Positions 35,175-43,865 of a stretch of 46,909 nucleotides of DNA are shown here, one piece after another. The stretch comes from an uncultured Opitutales bacterium. Lineage in GTDB: Bacteria > Verrucomicrobiota > Verrucomicrobiia > Opitutales > Intestinicryptomonadaceae. The stretch's first letter is position 1, and every line of letters begins with the position of its first letter. The DNA lies in assembly GCA_900548185.1 (NCBI GenBank), contig URJJ01000018.1, positions 1 through 46,909 of the forward strand, in the 5' to 3' direction. Under the pieces are notes generated by a model that worked only from the letters and a program-made list of their open reading frames with translations, did no database searches and had not been told where the DNA came from. The translations under genes and the position numbers were made by a program.

Positions 35175-36050
35175 ATGACAAGAGGACGCTCATTTTTCTC
35201 GCCCTGCAAGGTGAATTACATGCTCGCCATAACCGGCGCGCGCCCGGACGGCTTCCACAGCCTCGTAAGCGTTGCGGCCCCGACGCGCTTCGGGGACGTC
35301 ATCCGCATAGAGGAGGCGGGCGAGGATTCGGTGGAGTGCGCCGCCGAGGGCGTTCCGCTGGACGGCTCAAACCTCGTCATGAAGGCCGCCGGGATATTCA
35401 GGAAGGCGTCCGGCATGGAGAGGTTTTTCAAATTCTCCATAGAAAAGCGCGTGCCCCACGGGGCGGGCCTCGGCGGGGGAAGCTCAAACGGCGCCGTCGC
35501 CCTTGGGGGCATAAACGAAATGTGCGGCTCTCCGCTTGATTCCTCCGAGCTTTCGAGGCTCGCCGCGCTGATGGGCTCCGACTGCCCCCTGTTTTTGAGC
35601 GGGAGGCCCGTCGTCATGCGCGGCAGGGGCGAGCTGGTCTCGGACCTACCGGAGGCCGCGGCCGATGTGCTCTCGTCGCTCAAAATTCTGATATTTAAGC
35701 CCGCATTTTCCATAAACACCGGCTGGGCCTACGGGCGCATGCGCGAGCGCGGTTCATGGTATGTCTCAGAGCGGGAGGCCGAGGCGATGCTCTCCGCGTG
35801 GCTGGAGGACCCGAGGGCCGACAACATCCCCCTATTTAACAATATGCAGGGGCCAGCCTTTGAGAAGTATCCGGCCCTTGAGGCCGCAGTGGAATTTGTG
35901 CGCTCCCGCTACGGGGTTCCCGCCGTTATGAGCGGCTCGGGCAGCGCGTGCTTTGCAATAATAAACAGCCTGGACGCGGCGGGGGCCGAATCTTTGAAGG
36001 CGGATGTCCTTGAAAGGCTCGGCCCCTCCTGCTTCGCAGAATACGCATAA
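35175..36050 (+). CDS. ispE: IspE, 4-diphosphocytidyl-2-C-methyl-D-erythritol kinase
   Basis: A 291-residue GHMP-family kinase that phosphorylates the IspD product. Seen: SPCKVNYMLAITGARPDGFH at the N-terminus (substrate-binding), PHGAGLGGGSSNGAVAL near residue 94 (the GHMP ATP-binding loop), SDCPLFLSG near 135 and VMSGSGSACFAI near 250. The reading frame is open far upstream (to 34554) as a shadow over pyrF, but ATG 35175 is the family start. The stop is one base before the next ATG, so it is coupled to the ligase/acyltransferase gene. Together with ispD and ispF it places three consecutive MEP steps here. Confidence 0.95.
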   Translation: MTRGRSFFSPCKVNYMLAITGARPDGFHSLVSVAAPTRFGDVIRIEEAGEDSVECAAEGVPLDGSNLVMKAAGIFRKASGMERFFKFSIEKRVPHGAGLGGGSSNGAVALGGINEMCGSPLDSSELSRLAALMGSDCPLFLSGRPVVMRGRGELVSDLPEAAADVLSSLKILIFKPAFSINTGWAYGRMRERGSWYVSEREAEAMLSAWLEDPRADNIPLFNNMQGPAFEKYPALEAAVEFVRSRYGVPAVMSGSGSACFAIINSLDAAGAESLKADVLERLGPSCFAEYA

Positions 36051-36051
36051 G

Positions 36052-38586
36052 ATGAAGATAACGTTTCTAAAAAACCACGGCGTCCCGGCCTTTCTGGGCG
36101 CCGACTTTGAAATATCGTACGCTTCGGCCTACGCCGCCGTGTGCGCGGCGGCCTCGCGCATCCCGCGCGACGGAATGCACGCGGCGATATTCGCCGAAAA
36201 CTCCCCGGAGTGGGCCTGCGCGCTGTACGCCGTCTGGAAGCGCATGGGCGTCGTGGTGCCGGTGGACGCCAATTCCCTCGTCTCGGAGGCCGCGTTCATT
36301 TTGGGGGACAGCGAGTGCGACTTCATGTTCACGTCCCGCGCCAACCTCGAAAAGGCGAGGGAGGCCGCCGAAAAAAGCGGCAGGGAGATTGAAATATGCG
36401 TCCTTGAGGAAATAGAAATCCCGCTATCGGCCGAGGCCCCCGGCGGCTGGAGCGTGGCGCGCTCGCCTTCCGACCTGGCGTTCATCGTCTACACTTCCGG
36501 CACCACAAGCAATCCGAAGGGCGTGATGCTCACATTCGACAACCTCCAGGCAAACATTGAGGCGGTTGCGGACGAGGGCTACTATTCAAAGGGCATGAGG
36601 ATTCTTGCAATGCTGCCGTTCCACCACATCCTGCCGCTCGTGGGCACGATAATAGGCGTGCTGTACGTGGGCGGCTCCATAATTTTCCCGAAGAGCGTCG
36701 CCCCCGCCGACATCGCCGGGGCCCTTGTCAGGCACCGGGCGACGTCTGTCATATCCGTTCCGCGCTTTTACGAGCTGTTGCGCGCAAACATAATGGAAAA
36801 GGTGAACCGCTCCCTCCCGGCAAAGGCCATGTTCCTTCTTGCCAGGTTCGTCGGCTCCGCAGGGTTTTCGCGATTCGTCTTCTCCGCCATACACAATAAA
36901 TTCGGCGGCTGCGTAAAGACATGGGTTTCGGGCGGGGCCGCGCTCGACAGGGAGGCTGCGGCCGACCTGGCCACGCTGGGCTTTTGCATGTGCGAGGGCT
37001 ACGGTATGACGGAGGCCGCCCCCATCATATCCTTCCCCAGAATGGGAAAGGCAAAAATAGGCGCGTGCGGCCAGCCCCTGCCCTCCAACGAGGTCAGGAT
37101 TGTCGACGGGGAGATAACCGTGCGCGGCAGAAGCATCACCAGCGGCTACTACAAGCGCCCAGAGGAGAACGCCTCGTCTTTCAACAACGGCTGGCTTTAC
37201 ACCGGCGACCTCGGCTACCAGGACGAGGACGGGTACATTTTCATAACCGGCCGTCGCAAGGAAATCATAGTCCTTCCCAACGGCAAGAAGCTCAACCCTG
37301 TGGAGCTTGAGGCGCAGATACGCGAGAGGTGCCCCGACATCGAGGAGGTCGGGGTGCTCATGTGCGACGACATAATCCAGGCCGTCGTGAGGCTCACCGA
37401 CGCCAAGCGGGCGGAACTCGCCGGCTCGGGGGAGGAGGATTTCGTCCGCGAAAACGCCATCCTGCCGTACAACCGGGCCAACGCCTCCTACAAGCGCATA
37501 ATACGCTTCACCGTGACCGACAAGGAGTTCCCGCGCACGCGCATAGGCAAGCTCAAGCGCTTCAAGCTGGCATCGTTCATTGAGAGCGTGAACTCGGAGC
37601 CGCCGCAGGAGCAGGACTTCGCCCCCGAGCCGGACTCAAGGGCCTACAAGGCTCTCAAGGAGTTCGCCGCAATGCAGGTCTCCGTCCCCGTCTCTGCCGA
37701 CGCGCATCTGGAAATGGACCTGGGCTTCGATTCGCTGGCAAAGATATCGCTGCACGAATTTATAAAGGAAAACTACGGAATAGACATGAAAGAAAGCGAC
37801 TTTGAGCAGCAGTCCACGCTCCGGAAGATTTCGGAATTCGTGGATTCCGAGCAGAACAGGCCAAAGCCGGCCAAAAAGTCCAAGGGCGCCGCAGCCTGGG
37901 GGGAAATATTAAAGACGTGCACGCCGCCTGCCATACCCAAGACGTACTTTTTCCATTTCTTCACCATAATGCTTTCCAAGCTCTTCTTTAAGCTATGGTA
38001 TGACGTCAGGGTGGAGGGGACTGAAAACATACCCGCATCCGGCCCGTTTATCATAGCCCCGAACCACCAGTCGCTTTGCGACGGGTTTTTGTTCGCTTAC
38101 ATCTTTCCGCGCAGGACGCTCTACAAAATGTACTTCTTCGCGAAAATAAGGGCCATGATGAAGAGCCGGGCCATGCAGTTTTTCGTGCGCCACAGCAACA
38201 TAATCGTTGTGGACGTGAAAAACAACGTGCGCGAATCGGTGCAGAAGCTTGCCGAAATACTGCGCCGGGGCGACATGGTTGTCATGTTCCCCGAAGGCAC
38301 GCGGACGCGCGACGGCGAGGTTGCGGAATTCAAGCCGATGTTTTCCATCCTTTCAAAGGAGATGAACGTCCGGGTCGTCCCGATGGTGATTTCCGGCGCT
38401 TTCGAGGCCCTCGCCTCCCGCACAAGCATCCCGCCGCGCGGGACAAAAATCACGGCCGCGTTCCTGCCCCCCCTCAGCCCGGCGGACGGCGAGAGCTACC
38501 AGGATTTCGCCTCCCGCGTGAGGGCGGAAGTTGTCAGGGGCAAGGCGGCCGTTGAGGGGACAGCTCTCCCCTCGGATTCGGACTAG
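36052..38586 (+). CDS. Acyl-AMP ligase / acyl carrier / PlsC acyltransferase fusion
   Basis: An 844-residue, three-domain protein. Residues 1 to about 500 are an ANL-type AMP-forming ligase: FIVYTSGTTSNPKGVML near 146 (P-loop), CEGYGMTEAAPI near 315, WLYTGDLGYQDEDGYIFITG near 382, GRRKEIIV and a C-terminal TRIGKLKRF with the catalytic Lys. Residues about 530-605 are an acyl carrier domain with MDLGFDSLAK, the Ser carrying phosphopantetheine. Residues about 630-830 are a PlsC-type acyltransferase with NHQSLCDG near 670 and FPEGTRTRDG near 745. It should activate a fatty acid, load it on its own carrier and acylate a lysophospholipid. E. coli Aas has the domains in the opposite order and no internal carrier. 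An in-frame start at 36004 lies inside ispE; ATG 36052, one base after ispE, is used. Confidence 0.9.
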   Translation: MKITFLKNHGVPAFLGADFEISYASAYAAVCAAASRIPRDGMHAAIFAENSPEWACALYAVWKRMGVVVPVDANSLVSEAAFILGDSECDFMFTSRANLEKAREAAEKSGREIEICVLEEIEIPLSAEAPGGWSVARSPSDLAFIVYTSGTTSNPKGVMLTFDNLQANIEAVADEGYYSKGMRILAMLPFHHILPLVGTIIGVLYVGGSIIFPKSVAPADIAGALVRHRATSVISVPRFYELLRANIMEKVNRSLPAKAMFLLARFVGSAGFSRFVFSAIHNKFGGCVKTWVSGGAALDREAAADLATLGFCMCEGYGMTEAAPIISFPRMGKAKIGACGQPLPSNEVRIVDGEITVRGRSITSGYYKRPEENASSFNNGWLYTGDLGYQDEDGYIFITGRRKEIIVLPNGKKLNPVELEAQIRERCPDIEEVGVLMCDDIIQAVVRLTDAKRAELAGSGEEDFVRENAILPYNRANASYKRIIRFTVTDKEFPRTRIGKLKRFKLASFIESVNSEPPQEQDFAPEPDSRAYKALKEFAAMQVSVPVSADAHLEMDLGFDSLAKISLHEFIKENYGIDMKESDFEQQSTLRKISEFVDSEQNRPKPAKKSKGAAAWGEILKTCTPPAIPKTYFFHFFTIMLSKLFFKLWYDVRVEGTENIPASGPFIIAPNHQSLCDGFLFAYIFPRRTLYKMYFFAKIRAMMKSRAMQFFVRHSNIIVVDVKNNVRESVQKLAEILRRGDMVVMFPEGTRTRDGEVAEFKPMFSILSKEMNVRVVPMVISGAFEALASRTSIPPRGTKITAAFLPPLSPADGESYQDFASRVRAEVVRGKAAVEGTALPSDSD

Positions 38587-38598
38587 GCCCGCTCGGCG

Positions 38599-38629
38599 CG
38601 CCCGGGGGCTGGCCTCCGGGCGTTTTTTT
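38599..38629 (+). terminator. Terminator of the ispE-ligase unit
   Basis: CGCCCGG (38599-38605) pairs with CCGGGCG (38616-38622), followed by seven T. Canonical Rho-independent form. Confidence 0.9.
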
Positions 38630-38700
38630 GCGCCTTGACCTCCGCCTGGAATGTACGATTGTAAAAGGCGGCGCCTGGCGCGCCAAGCCGCGTATTGCAG

Positions 38701-39108
38701 ATGAAAATTCCAGCCATAGTTCCGCTCATCGCCGCCGCGCTTCTTGCGGGCTGCGCGTCCCCTATATCCTACACGCCGCTCGACAATCCGGGCACGGCCT
38801 CGTCCTACCCTCCGGTGGACCCGGCAGACGTGCGCATATACCTTGTGAAGGGGCCCGACAGGCCATACGTCGAAATGGGCCTGCTGTCGCTTTCAAGCGG
38901 ATATTCACCGTCCGACAAGGCGGAGATATTTGAGCGCTTCCGGCGCAAGGCGGCTGAAATAGGGGCGGACGGGATTATCATGATGCCGGAAACGTCGGGG
39001 ACAAACTTGTACCCCCAAGTCGGATACGACTATTGGGGAAACCCCATAATCTATAACTCTGCGAGGTCCGTGTACAATTTTACAGCAACCGCAATCCGCC
39101 TAAAGTGA
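38701..39108 (+). CDS. Small lipoprotein
   Basis: A 135-residue protein. The hydrophobic leader ends in the lipobox LLAGC (Cys about 19). The mature part has an alternating strand pattern (ADVRIYLVKG, YVEMGLLSLSSGY), one helix (KAEIFERFRRKAAEIGADGI) and a Tyr/Asn-rich end (YDYWGNPIIYNSARSVYNF). The strand-helix-strand layout with GADGIIMM recalls small YbjQ/DUF4156-like lipoproteins, but this is only an impression. ATG 38701 is chosen over an in-frame TTG at 38695. It lies alone between a terminator and a long spacer. TTGACC at 38635 may be part of its promoter; a matching -10 is not clear. Confidence 0.75.
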   Translation: MKIPAIVPLIAAALLAGCASPISYTPLDNPGTASSYPPVDPADVRIYLVKGPDRPYVEMGLLSLSSGYSPSDKAEIFERFRRKAAEIGADGIIMMPETSGTNLYPQVGYDYWGNPIIYNSARSVYNFTATAIRLK

Positions 39109-39509
39109 CGGGGGGACTGGGCGGGCAAACGTCCGCGCGCTTTTCGTTTTTTTACCGGGCGCGCCCCGGGACTCGCTCCGGCTTCCTCGGGCTGCCGAAA
39201 GTTCGGGTTCGTCCCATCATTTTTTCGGGGGATATTGAATTTTGGCCCGGTATGGGCTGAAAAGTGTAAAGCGGATTTTGCGGTGAAATTCGCCTGCGGG
39301 CAGGGGCGCACCGCATCGATAAAATGGCCTTTTCCGCCCTTTGCGTTTTTTTGAAAAGTACAATGCATGCCGCCTGCAATTCTTTTGCCCTGTCTTTGCC
39401 AAAGAAGCGCAAATGCCGGGGCGCGTGCTGCCTTGCAAAGGTCCGCTTTTAAGAGGCGGGGCGTGCGGTCTGCGGGCGGTTTTTCGGCGGGGCTTTTTTT
39501 GGGGGCATG
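39109..39509. other. Spacer, nothing identified
   Basis: 401 bases between a lipoprotein gene and the purC terminator. Open frames are short and not protein-like. Confidence 0.3.
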
Positions 39510-39553
39510 AAAAAGGCGGGAAGCCCGGCCGGGAGCTTTCCGCCTCTTTTTCT
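39510..39553. terminator. Bidirectional terminator 3' of purC
   Basis: AAAAAGGCGG(GAAGC) pairs with (GCTTT)CCGCCTCTTTTT, with A and T runs on either side, so it can act in both directions. It lies 15 bases after the purC stop. Confidence 0.85.
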
Positions 39554-39567
39554 GTGCGCCGTACCCG

Positions 39568-40464
39568 CTACTTGCCCATTAGCTTTGTGAGAGCTGTGGA
39601 GTAGCACTTTATCGTGTTTTGTATCACGTCTTCGGGAAGCTGCGGCCCGGGGGCCTGCTTGTCCCAGTCGAGGGTTTCGAGCCAGTCGCGGACGTACTGC
39701 TTGTCAAACGACGGCTGGGGCTTCCCGGGCTTGTAGGCGTCGGCCGGCCAGTAGCGCGACGAGTCGGGCGTGAGCACCTCGTCTATGAGATAGACTTTCC
39801 CGTCCGCGTCGGTGCCGAACTCGAACTTCGTGTCGGCGAGAATCAGCCCGCATTCGGCGGCCTTTTTCTGGCCCATGTCGTACAGCCTCTCCGCCGCGTT
39901 TTTTATCTGGGCGAATATCCCGGCGCCGACAATCTCGCTGCACTCGTCGTTTGTTATGGGCATGTCGTGGCCCTCGGCCGCCTTTGTGGTCGGGGTGAAA
40001 AGCGGCTCCGGAAGCCTGTCGCTTTCAAGCATCCCCTTGGGCAGGTCGAACTCGAACAGCTTGCCCGTGCTCTTGTATTCCTTCCAGCCGGAGCCGGCGA
40101 GGTAGCCCCTCATTATGGCCTCTATGGGCATGGGGGTGAGCTTCTTTACTATCATGGAGCGCTCTATCAGGTGCGGGTAGTCCTTTAGAAGCTCGCGGAT
40201 GCGCTCGTCGTGGTCCTCGGGGAGGTGTATGGGCATGACTTTGGCCGCCTGCCTGAACCACCACAGGCTTATCTGCGTAAGCAGCACGCCCTTGCCGGGG
40301 ATGCCGTTTGGCAGGATTACGTCGAATGCTGAGATGCGGTCGGTCGCGACTATCAAAAGTTCGTCTCCGAGGTCGAAATTTTCGCGCACCTTTCCGGTTG
40401 AGACCTTCCTGAAGGGGAGGCCGTCCACGGTCATTAGCGCGGTTTGGGGCAGTTTGAACTTCAT
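39568..40464 (-). CDS. purC: PurC, SAICAR synthase
   Basis: A 298-residue enzyme of purine synthesis that joins CAIR and aspartate with ATP. Seen: RKVSTGKVRENFDLGDELLI near residue 19 (family start GKVRE), ISAFDVILPNGIPGKG near 44, ECIMR-type PIEAIMRGYLAGSGWKEY near 113 and LIDEVLTPDSSRYWP near 227. The length fits the longer, eukaryote/plant-like PurC group rather than the 237-residue E. coli enzyme. Start ATG 40464 lies 92 bases from divergent purH, so the two purine genes share a promoter region. Ends at a bidirectional terminator. Confidence 0.95.
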   Translation of the reverse strand: MKFKLPQTALMTVDGLPFRKVSTGKVRENFDLGDELLIVATDRISAFDVILPNGIPGKGVLLTQISLWWFRQAAKVMPIHLPEDHDERIRELLKDYPHLIERSMIVKKLTPMPIEAIMRGYLAGSGWKEYKSTGKLFEFDLPKGMLESDRLPEPLFTPTTKAAEGHDMPITNDECSEIVGAGIFAQIKNAAERLYDMGQKKAAECGLILADTKFEFGTDADGKVYLIDEVLTPDSSRYWPADAYKPGKPQPSFDKQYVRDWLETLDWDKQAPGPQLPEDVIQNTIKCYSTALTKLMGK

Positions 40465-40556
40465 GGGATGTTAAGACTGCCCCGCAGTTTCAAAAAATCA
40501 ACTCTTTTTAAAATAATGTGCTTGCGATTTTTGCCCGACTTTTTTGACATAAAGCA
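40465..40556. promoter_or_regulatory. Divergent purC-purH promoter region
   Basis: 92 bases, AT-rich compared with the neighbours, between two divergent start codons of the same pathway. Shared control of purine genes is likely. I do not recognise a known operator, and no guanine/adenine riboswitch is visible. Confidence 0.5.
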
Positions 40557-42077
40557 ATGGCAAAAAGAGCGCTAATCTCAGTCAGCGACAAGAGCGGAAT
40601 TGTCGAATTTGCAAAGGAACTGCACGCCGTCCACGGCTATGACATACTGTCGACCGGCGGCACTGCGAAGATGCTCGCCCAGGCGGGGATTCCCGTCACG
40701 GAAGTGAGCGATTATACGGGGTTTCCGGAAATGATGGACGGGCGCGTAAAGACCCTCCACCCGAAGGTGCACGGGGGCCTTCTTTGCCTGCGCTCGAATC
40801 CCGACCACATGGCCCAGGCCGAAAAAAACGGCATCGGGATGATAGACATGGTTGTCGTCAACCTCTATCCGTTTGAAGCCACCGTCGCCCGGCCCGGATG
40901 CTCCCTCGAAGACGCCATCGAGAATATCGACATCGGCGGCCCCTCCATGCTCCGCTCCGCCGCCAAAAACCACCAGGATGTGACGGTGGTCTGCGACAGC
41001 GCCGATTACAGGGCCGTCCTCGACGCCCTCGAAAACCCGGAGGAGCTCAGGAAGCTGCGCAAGCTTCTGGCCCTCAAAGTTTACCAGCGCACTTCCGCAT
41101 ACGACGCGGCAATCGGCAACTACCTCCAGGGAAAGTATTCCGGCGGCCTGCCCGAACGCATGAATATTTCCATGCCCCTCGCCCAGCAGATGCGCTACGG
41201 GGAAAACCCGCACCAGAGCGCGGCCCTCTACGGCGACTTCTCGGAATACTTTGAACAGCTCCAGGGCAAGGAGCTTTCCTACAACAACATAATAGACATC
41301 TCCGCCGCAGCCGAGCTAATCTGCGAATTTGAAAAGCCGACAGTCGCCATCCTGAAGCACACCAACCCCTGCGGGGTGGCTTCCTGCGACAGCCTCCTCG
41401 AAGCCTGGAACCAGGCGTTTGCAACCGACACCCAGGCCCCGTTCGGCGGCATAATAACCGTCAACCGCGAGCTCGGCGCCGACCTCGCCGAAGCCATCGC
41501 CCACATTTTCTGCGAAGTCATAATAGCGCCGTCTTTTTCGGCGGAGGCCCTCGCGGTCTTCTCGAAGAAAAAGAACCTGCGCCTGATGGTCATGAAAAAG
41601 TCCCCCGACGCAGCATTCTCGTTTAAGAGCGTCGTGGGCGGCATGCTCGTCCAGTCCTGCGACCGCATCGAGGAGCTGAAGGCGAATATGAAAGTCGTTA
41701 CAAAGCGCCAGCCCACCGACGAGGAATGGCGGGCCATGCTGTTCGGCTGGAAAGTCGTAAAGCACGTGAAAAGCAACGCAATCGTCTATGCCGGCTGCGA
41801 GCGCACGCTGGGAATCGGCGCCGGGCAGATGTCCAGGGTTGACAGTTCCAGAATCGCCGTCTGGAAGGCCGGCGAGGCGGGGCTTCCCCTCAAGGGGTCC
41901 GTCGTGGCAAGCGACGCATTCTTCCCGTTCGCAGACGGTCTCGCGGCCGCTGCGCAGGCGGGCGCCACCGCCGCAATCCAGCCGGGCGGCTCGGTGAGGG
42001 ATCAGGAAGTCATAGAAGAGGCCGATAAGAACAATATGGCCATGGTCTTCACTTCCGTGAGGCACTTCAGGCACTAG
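40557..42077 (+). CDS. purH: PurH, AICAR formyltransferase / IMP cyclohydrolase
   Basis: A 506-residue bifunctional enzyme for the last two steps of IMP synthesis. The N-terminal MGS-like cyclohydrolase domain shows RALISVSDKSGIVEFA, ILSTGGTAKML, YTGFPEMMDGRVKTLHPKVH and IDMVVVNLYPFEATV; the C-terminal transformylase shows MRYGENPHQSAALYG near residue 217, AILKHTNPCGVA near 262, and PDVIRDQE-like GGSVRDQEVIEEAD near the end. The length is usual. It starts at ATG 40557 and is divergent from purC. The lipoprotein gene downstream begins 27 bases after its stop and is probably co-transcribed. Confidence 0.97.
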   Translation: MAKRALISVSDKSGIVEFAKELHAVHGYDILSTGGTAKMLAQAGIPVTEVSDYTGFPEMMDGRVKTLHPKVHGGLLCLRSNPDHMAQAEKNGIGMIDMVVVNLYPFEATVARPGCSLEDAIENIDIGGPSMLRSAAKNHQDVTVVCDSADYRAVLDALENPEELRKLRKLLALKVYQRTSAYDAAIGNYLQGKYSGGLPERMNISMPLAQQMRYGENPHQSAALYGDFSEYFEQLQGKELSYNNIIDISAAAELICEFEKPTVAILKHTNPCGVASCDSLLEAWNQAFATDTQAPFGGIITVNRELGADLAEAIAHIFCEVIIAPSFSAEALAVFSKKKNLRLMVMKKSPDAAFSFKSVVGGMLVQSCDRIEELKANMKVVTKRQPTDEEWRAMLFGWKVVKHVKSNAIVYAGCERTLGIGAGQMSRVDSSRIAVWKAGEAGLPLKGSVVASDAFFPFADGLAAAAQAGATAAIQPGGSVRDQEVIEEADKNNMAMVFTSVRHFRH

Positions 42078-42104
42078 CTTAAAAATGGGAGAGGACTGGG
42101 AGAA

Positions 42105-42929
42105 ATGCTCGGAATGACTTCAGCGCGGCGCGGTTCGGAACATACGCGGGCGGCGGTGCTGCTTGCGGCGGCCGTCCTTGCGCTTTCGTACATCCTCTTT
42201 GCGGGCGGCTGCGACGTCGGTAGCGGCCAGGTCGTCCGCGAAGAGGACGAGTCCCACTTCGTCCGCGGCAAGGAGGAGCTTAAGCGCGGAAATTACGACG
42301 AGGCCCTCAACGCCTTTTTGAAGGTGACGGAGAAGCGCAGGGATGCGGCCGAGTCCCACCTTGATATTGGCCTGATATACCTCAAGCATCTGAACGACCC
42401 AATCCAGGCGATATACCACTTCCGCAAATTTCTAGAGCTGAAGCCCGACGCCAAGGAGTCGCAGCGCGTGCGCCAGTGCATCGACACCGCCCAAAAGACT
42501 TTTGCCGCCACGCTTCCGGGAAACCCATACGACGTAAACCTCCAGAACCTCGAGATGGAGGAGGCGATGCGCGCGGTGAAGGCCGAAAACCTCGAGCTAA
42601 AGCAGCAGCTTGCAAACGCCCTCAACAAGATATCGGTGCTGGAGGCCACGCAGAGCGTTACGGTGGCCCCGCAGCCGCAGCCCGGGCAGGCTGTGCGCCA
42701 GGCTTCCCAGCAGCAGCCCGCCCAGGACCGCCGCGTCGCGCCAACTCCGGTAGTTGCGCGGGATATTCCCCAGTCTTATGTAGTGCAAAAGGGCGACACT
42801 CTAAGCAGCATAAGCCGGAAGATTTACGGTTCGTCTGCGAGGTGGAAGGATATCTACAACGCAAACCGCGACAGGATGTCGTCGCCGACTGCCCTGAAGC
42901 CCGGGCAGACCCTCAAACTGCCCAAATGA
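42105..42929 (+). CDS. TPR and LysM lipoprotein
   Basis: A 274-residue envelope protein. The N-terminal hydrophobic segment ends in the lipobox FAGGC (Cys about 36). Residues about 50-125 hold TPR-like helices (YDEALNAFLKVTEKRRDAAE, PIQAIYHFRKFLELKPDAKE). A helical, Lys/Glu/Leu-rich stretch (AVKAENLELKQQLANALNKI) is probably a short coiled coil, followed by a Pro/Gln-rich linker. The C-terminus (SYVVQKGDTLSSISRKIYGS to LKPGQTLKLPK) is a LysM domain that binds peptidoglycan. GGGAG eight bases before ATG 42105 is a good ribosome site. It probably links outer-membrane and wall assembly proteins. It follows purH by 27 bases, perhaps by chance. Confidence 0.87.
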   Translation: MLGMTSARRGSEHTRAAVLLAAAVLALSYILFAGGCDVGSGQVVREEDESHFVRGKEELKRGNYDEALNAFLKVTEKRRDAAESHLDIGLIYLKHLNDPIQAIYHFRKFLELKPDAKESQRVRQCIDTAQKTFAATLPGNPYDVNLQNLEMEEAMRAVKAENLELKQQLANALNKISVLEATQSVTVAPQPQPGQAVRQASQQQPAQDRRVAPTPVVARDIPQSYVVQKGDTLSSISRKIYGSSARWKDIYNANRDRMSSPTALKPGQTLKLPK

Positions 42930-43041
42930 CGGCGGTGCGGGCCTCCCGGCTTCAGGCGTTAATGCAGGCGTTTTGTCCGGCGCCGATGCGCCGTGGCCGG
43001 AGTGCGAAGGCTTTGCTGATATTCCCCCTGAATTAAAAAAA
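42930..43041. other. Short spacer, nothing identified
   Basis: 112 bases leading into the inverted-repeat element; no terminator is obvious. Confidence 0.25.
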
Positions 43042-43180
43042 GGGGGCTGGCATAGATGGGAAAACGGAAAGCGGATTCTGAAATGGAATTTTACGCGGAT
43101 AAGAGAAATCCAGCCTGGCCTGCCGATAAATACCGCCCGCTTTTTCGTTTCTTTGGGGGAATTCTAATATATGAGTCCCT
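43042..43180. mobile_element. MITE-like inverted-repeat element, copy 3
   Basis: The left end GGGGGCTGGCATAGATGG is matched inversely by TTCTAATATATGAGTCCCT. The interior shares GCGGATTCTGAAATG, ACGCGGATAAGAGA and CTTTTTCGTTTCTTTGGGG with copies 1 and 2. The right end is the most diverged of the three. Confidence 0.7.
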
Positions 43181-43321
43181 TGAAAAATTATACAGCGGAA
43201 ACGCCGGCAGTTTTACAAAGACAAAAATTGGCTTCCGCCACATATGCTTACCGCCGTTTCAGACATTGCGTTTGGGGCAAACGCATCGTTAATTTTTCTC
43301 TTGTACCTAAAGTGAGTTGAC
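43181..43321. other. Spacer, nothing identified
   Basis: 141 bases between the inverted-repeat element and the tandem array; no feature seen. Confidence 0.25.
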
Positions 43322-43858
43322 AGGCCCCGGCGTGAGTTCGGGGCCGCATATGAAAAGAGCAAAACGCAAGTTTTGCAGATCAAGGGGCTATGCCTAGAAT
43401 GCGCCTCCCTTGTTCTTTACTCACCATATGATTGCAATTTTCAAGCGATTGCGGAGCAATGCAGGGAGTATGGAAATAGGCCCCGGCGTGAGTTCGGGGC
43501 CGCATATGGGAAGAGCAAAACGCAAGTTTTGCAGGTCAAGGGGCTATGCCAGGAATGCGCGCCCGTATTCTTCACTCACCATATGATTGCAATTTTCAAG
43601 CGATTGCGAAGCAATGCGGGGAGCATGGAAATAGGCCCCGGCGTGAGCCCGGGGCCGCGTATGGAAGAGCAAAACGCAAGTTTTGCAGGTCAAGGGGCTA
43701 TGCCTAGAATGTACGCCCGTATTCTTCACTCACCATATGATTGCAGTTTTCGAGCGATTGCGGAGCAATGCGGGGAGCATGGAAACAGGCCCCGGCGTGA
43801 GCCCGGGGCCGCATATGGGAAGAGCAAAACGCAAGTTTTGCAGGTCAAGGGGCTATGC
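43322..43858. repeat. Tandem array of a ~155-bp unit, 3.5 copies
   Basis: Units begin at 43322, 43478, 43633 and 43787 (lengths 156, 155, 154, then a partial of 72). Each starts AGGCCCCGGCGTGAG, followed by CGGGGCCGC, and contains three inverted repeats: GGCCCCG/CGGGGCC, CAAAACGCAAGTTTTG and ATTGCGGAGCAAT. The copies differ at scattered bases. The array is on the thiC 3' side and its last partial unit runs into the thiC stop codon. Confidence 0.92.
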
Positions 43859-43865
43859 CCCTTGA
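43845..43865. terminator. Perfect hairpin containing the thiC stop codon
   Basis: TCAAGGGGC and GCCCCTTGA form a perfect 9-bp stem with a TAT loop. The thiC stop (43853-43855) is at the loop. No T-run follows, so a terminator role is uncertain. Confidence 0.45.

Noticed and set aside
43322..43858. CRISPR array
   Set aside because: Units are about 155 bases and nearly identical over their whole length, with no unique spacers and no cas genes.
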